A stretch of 16,959 nt of DNA. Origin: CAXBNB01 sp040151475 (GTDB lineage: Bacteria; Bacteroidota; Bacteroidia; Cytophagales; Cyclobacteriaceae). Both the position numbers and the translations under genes were made by a program. The stretch lies in the NCBI RefSeq assembly GCF_040151475.1, contig NZ_JBDKWG010000068.1, forward strand, positions 1-16,959, in the 5' to 3' direction. Below are positions 15,418-16,959 of this stretch, piece after piece (positions within the stretch are counted from its first letter, which is position 1; each line of letters begins with the position of its first letter). Below the pieces are notes generated by a model that was not told where the DNA came from, searched no databases, and was given only the letters and a program-made list of their open reading frames with translations.

Positions 15418-15535
15418 TACTCTATTACTATCTTACAGTCTGAAATTTTAGAATAAAAACACAAATAAAATCTTCAAATAGTTTTATATCCTTTAAATTA
15501 ATGAGGTGTAATTGGTGTTGTAGAGTAGAAAAGAT

Positions 15536-16744
15536 ATGATAGCTCCGAAAGAACATGATAGGGAAAAGGAAAGGAGAAAAGAACTTGAATCTTATTCCAT
15601 TCTGGAGACACTATCTGAAACCGACTATGATAACCTTACAGCCATAGCAGCCGAAATTTGTGGCACTCCTATATCCTTGGTGAGCCTTTTAGACGATAAA
15701 AGGCAGTGGTTCAAATCCCACCACGGAATAGATGCAACCGAAACACCTAAGGAATACGCCTTTTGTGCCCACGCAATAAATGACCCAAGTGATATTTTTA
15801 TTATTCAGGATGCACGAAAAGACCAACGATTTTATGACAACCCATTAGTAACAGGAAACCCTCATATCATCTTTTATGCAGGAGTACCTCTATTAAGCGA
15901 CAATGGGTTGCCTCTTGGCACCCTCTGTGTCATTGATCAAAAACCAAAGCGCTTAAATCAGGGACAAAGAGCTTCATTAATGGCACTATCTTCTCAAGTA
16001 ATGAACTTACTGAAGCTTAGAAAAAATAAAATACAACTGGAAAAAGCACTAGAAAATCTGGAAAAAAGAAACGAGGAATTAGGACAATTTGCAATGATAG
16101 CTGCACATGACCTGAAGGCTCCTTTGAATATCATATCCGGTATGATAAAAATATTTACCAAAAAATATGGGTCAATTGTTGATCAAAAAGGAATGGAACT
16201 TCTGGAGTTGGTTACTTCTTCATCTGACAAACTTAAAAGACTCATTGAAGGGTTGTTGGAACACAGCAGATGTGAGAAAAAGATAAGCAAACAATATTCA
16301 ACCATTGGAGTAAAGTCACTCATAGACGAAGTGTCCGGTTTGTTTTCTTTTGATGAAAAAAATAGTATTACCCTTCGATCATCACTAAAAGAAATATATA
16401 CTAACAAAACAGCAGTAGAGCAAATCCTCATTAATCTAATTGGAAATGCAATCAAATACAGTAACGAAGACTCTGTAAAAATCGAAATTGGAGTTTTCGA
16501 AAATGAAACCCATTATGAATTTTATGTGCAGGACGATGGATGGGGCATAGCTCCAGAACATGTTGATAAAATATTCCAAATATTTGAAGTAGTGACACCT
16601 AAGGATAAATATGGCCAGGTTGGCAATGGAATTGGCTTAGCCACAGTTAAGAAAATAGTAGAGGCACTAGGGGGAACGATCCGTGTAGATTCTGAGCTCA
16701 ACAAAGGCTCAACATTTATATTCACACTCAAAAAGAGTAAATAA
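15536..16744 (+). CDS. GAF-domain sensor histidine kinase, soluble, orphan
   Basis: This is a 402-aa cytosolic sensor kinase with no membrane segment. An N-terminal GAF domain (about 25-160) carries the common signature ETPKEYAFCAHAI (68-81) and GVPLLSDNGLPLGTLCVID (116-134). A short coiled linker (about 161-185) leads to the HisKA domain with the phosphorylatable His191 in FAMIAAHDLKAPLNII. The ATPase domain shows the N box (ILINLIGNAIKYS, Asn304), the G1 box (DDGWGIAP, 333-340), an F box (KIFQIFE) and the G2 box (GNGIGLAT, 363-370), so all catalytic parts are present. No response regulator or receiver domain lies within view. The GAF ligand is unknown. ATG 15536 is the first in-frame start and gives a typical N-terminus. 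Confidence 0.93.
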   Translation: MIAPKEHDREKERRKELESYSILETLSETDYDNLTAIAAEICGTPISLVSLLDDKRQWFKSHHGIDATETPKEYAFCAHAINDPSDIFIIQDARKDQRFYDNPLVTGNPHIIFYAGVPLLSDNGLPLGTLCVIDQKPKRLNQGQRASLMALSSQVMNLLKLRKNKIQLEKALENLEKRNEELGQFAMIAAHDLKAPLNIISGMIKIFTKKYGSIVDQKGMELLELVTSSSDKLKRLIEGLLEHSRCEKKISKQYSTIGVKSLIDEVSGLFSFDEKNSITLRSSLKEIYTNKTAVEQILINLIGNAIKYSNEDSVKIEIGVFENETHYEFYVQDDGWGIAPEHVDKIFQIFEVVTPKDKYGQVGNGIGLATVKKIVEALGGTIRVDSELNKGSTFIFTLKKSK

Positions 16745-16876
16745 TTCAGCATAGAAATATGATACAATCATCAAACAATAACATACCGATTTATATAACA
16801 CTATCATCTTTCGATTTTAAATTAGTGACATCCGCTTAAAAATGTGATTAGATTTAATCTTCTTGGAAAAATACAA

Positions 16877-16900
16877 TAGTGGAGATTTGACTCTCCACTA
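16877..16900. terminator. Hairpin downstream of the histidine kinase, orientation uncertain
   Basis: TAGTGGAGA (16877-16885) pairs perfectly with TCTCCACTA (16892-16900) across a 6-base loop. It lies 132 bp after the kinase stop. On the + strand no T-run follows it (AAAGTTTATG). On the - strand the hairpin is followed by TTGTATTTTTCC, which is more terminator-like, so it may serve a leftward gene beyond the window, or neither. The 16745-16876 stretch before it shows no gene. Confidence 0.4.
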
Positions 16901-16936
16901 AAGTTTATGATGTTTGAGTTACCACACTTAGACATC

Positions 16937-16959
16937 ATGAGTAAAGATAGAAATTTGAC
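16937..16959 (+). CDS. Possible start of a gene running off the right edge
   Basis: ATG at 16937 opens a frame (MSKDRNL) that continues to the window edge. Only seven codons are visible, with no convincing ribosome-binding site, so this is a tentative call based on position and a plausible N-terminus. A 7-bp inverted repeat, ATGATGT (16907-16913) with ACATCAT (16932-16938), overlaps the start. Confidence 0.2.

Larger units (their letters stand above)
14819..15535. other. 717-bp stretch without an intact gene
   Basis: This gap contains the upstream region of the SET gene (14819 to about 14928, no recognisable -7 box), the 38-bp palindrome (14929-14966), a decayed GDPD-like gene (about 15005-15417), and the upstream region of the histidine kinase (15418-15535). 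In the last part I saw no clear promoter consensus and no Shine-Dalgarno sequence. It does not contain a tRNA or a transposase. Confidence 0.7.

Overview
The window looks like a chromosomal segment of an A+T-rich Gram-negative member of the Bacteroidota, perhaps a Cytophagales or Saprospiria relative. The evidence is indirect. Most starts lack a Shine-Dalgarno sequence. Some starts are preceded by TAAATTTG boxes that fit the phylum's -7 consensus (TAnnTTTG). The gene content is also typical: a DUF1111 di-haem lipoprotein, an M49-type peptidase with a HEXXH motif, an AcrB-like pump of the GVIVNDAVV type, and a GAF-histidine kinase with the FCAH signature. No 16S rRNA or other taxonomic marker is present.

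Layout, left to right. (1) 1-441 holds the 3' end of a basic-tailed protein and a short orphan frame with no ATG. (2) 570-2877 (+) carries a lipoprotein peptidase of the dipeptidyl-peptidase III family and a thioredoxin-fold protein. (3) 2886-8611 (-) is a complete tripartite efflux operon read adaptor, RND pump, TolC-like outer-membrane protein. (4) 8816-10030 (+) is a divergently transcribed MFS transporter. (5) 10049-12903 (-) is a tight three-gene unit encoding a di-haem cytochrome lipoprotein, a Rieske protein with a Tat/lipoprotein signal and an outer-membrane porin. (6) 13106-14152 (+) is rlmN, which shares a control region with the redox unit. (7) 14213-14818 (-) is a stand-alone SET-domain protein. 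(8) 14819-15535 holds a near-perfect 38-bp palindrome and a decayed remnant of a glycerophosphodiester phosphodiesterase gene. (9) 15536-16744 (+) is a cytosolic GAF-histidine kinase with no partner in view. The right end holds a hairpin and a possible gene start.

The main functional themes are export (RND and MFS systems back to back over a 204-bp region) and periplasmic redox chemistry. The di-haem protein, Rieske protein and porin are spaced like one transcript. The region upstream carries a perfect 16-bp palindrome resembling a DtxR/MntR-type metal-repressor site, so metal control is a testable hypothesis. No CRISPR array, tRNA, rRNA, transposase or phage gene was seen. I did not find a clear-cut new defence or mobile system. 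The most unusual items are the redox trio with its operator-like palindromes, the GDPD relic beside the 38-bp palindrome, and the cysteine-rich SET protein.
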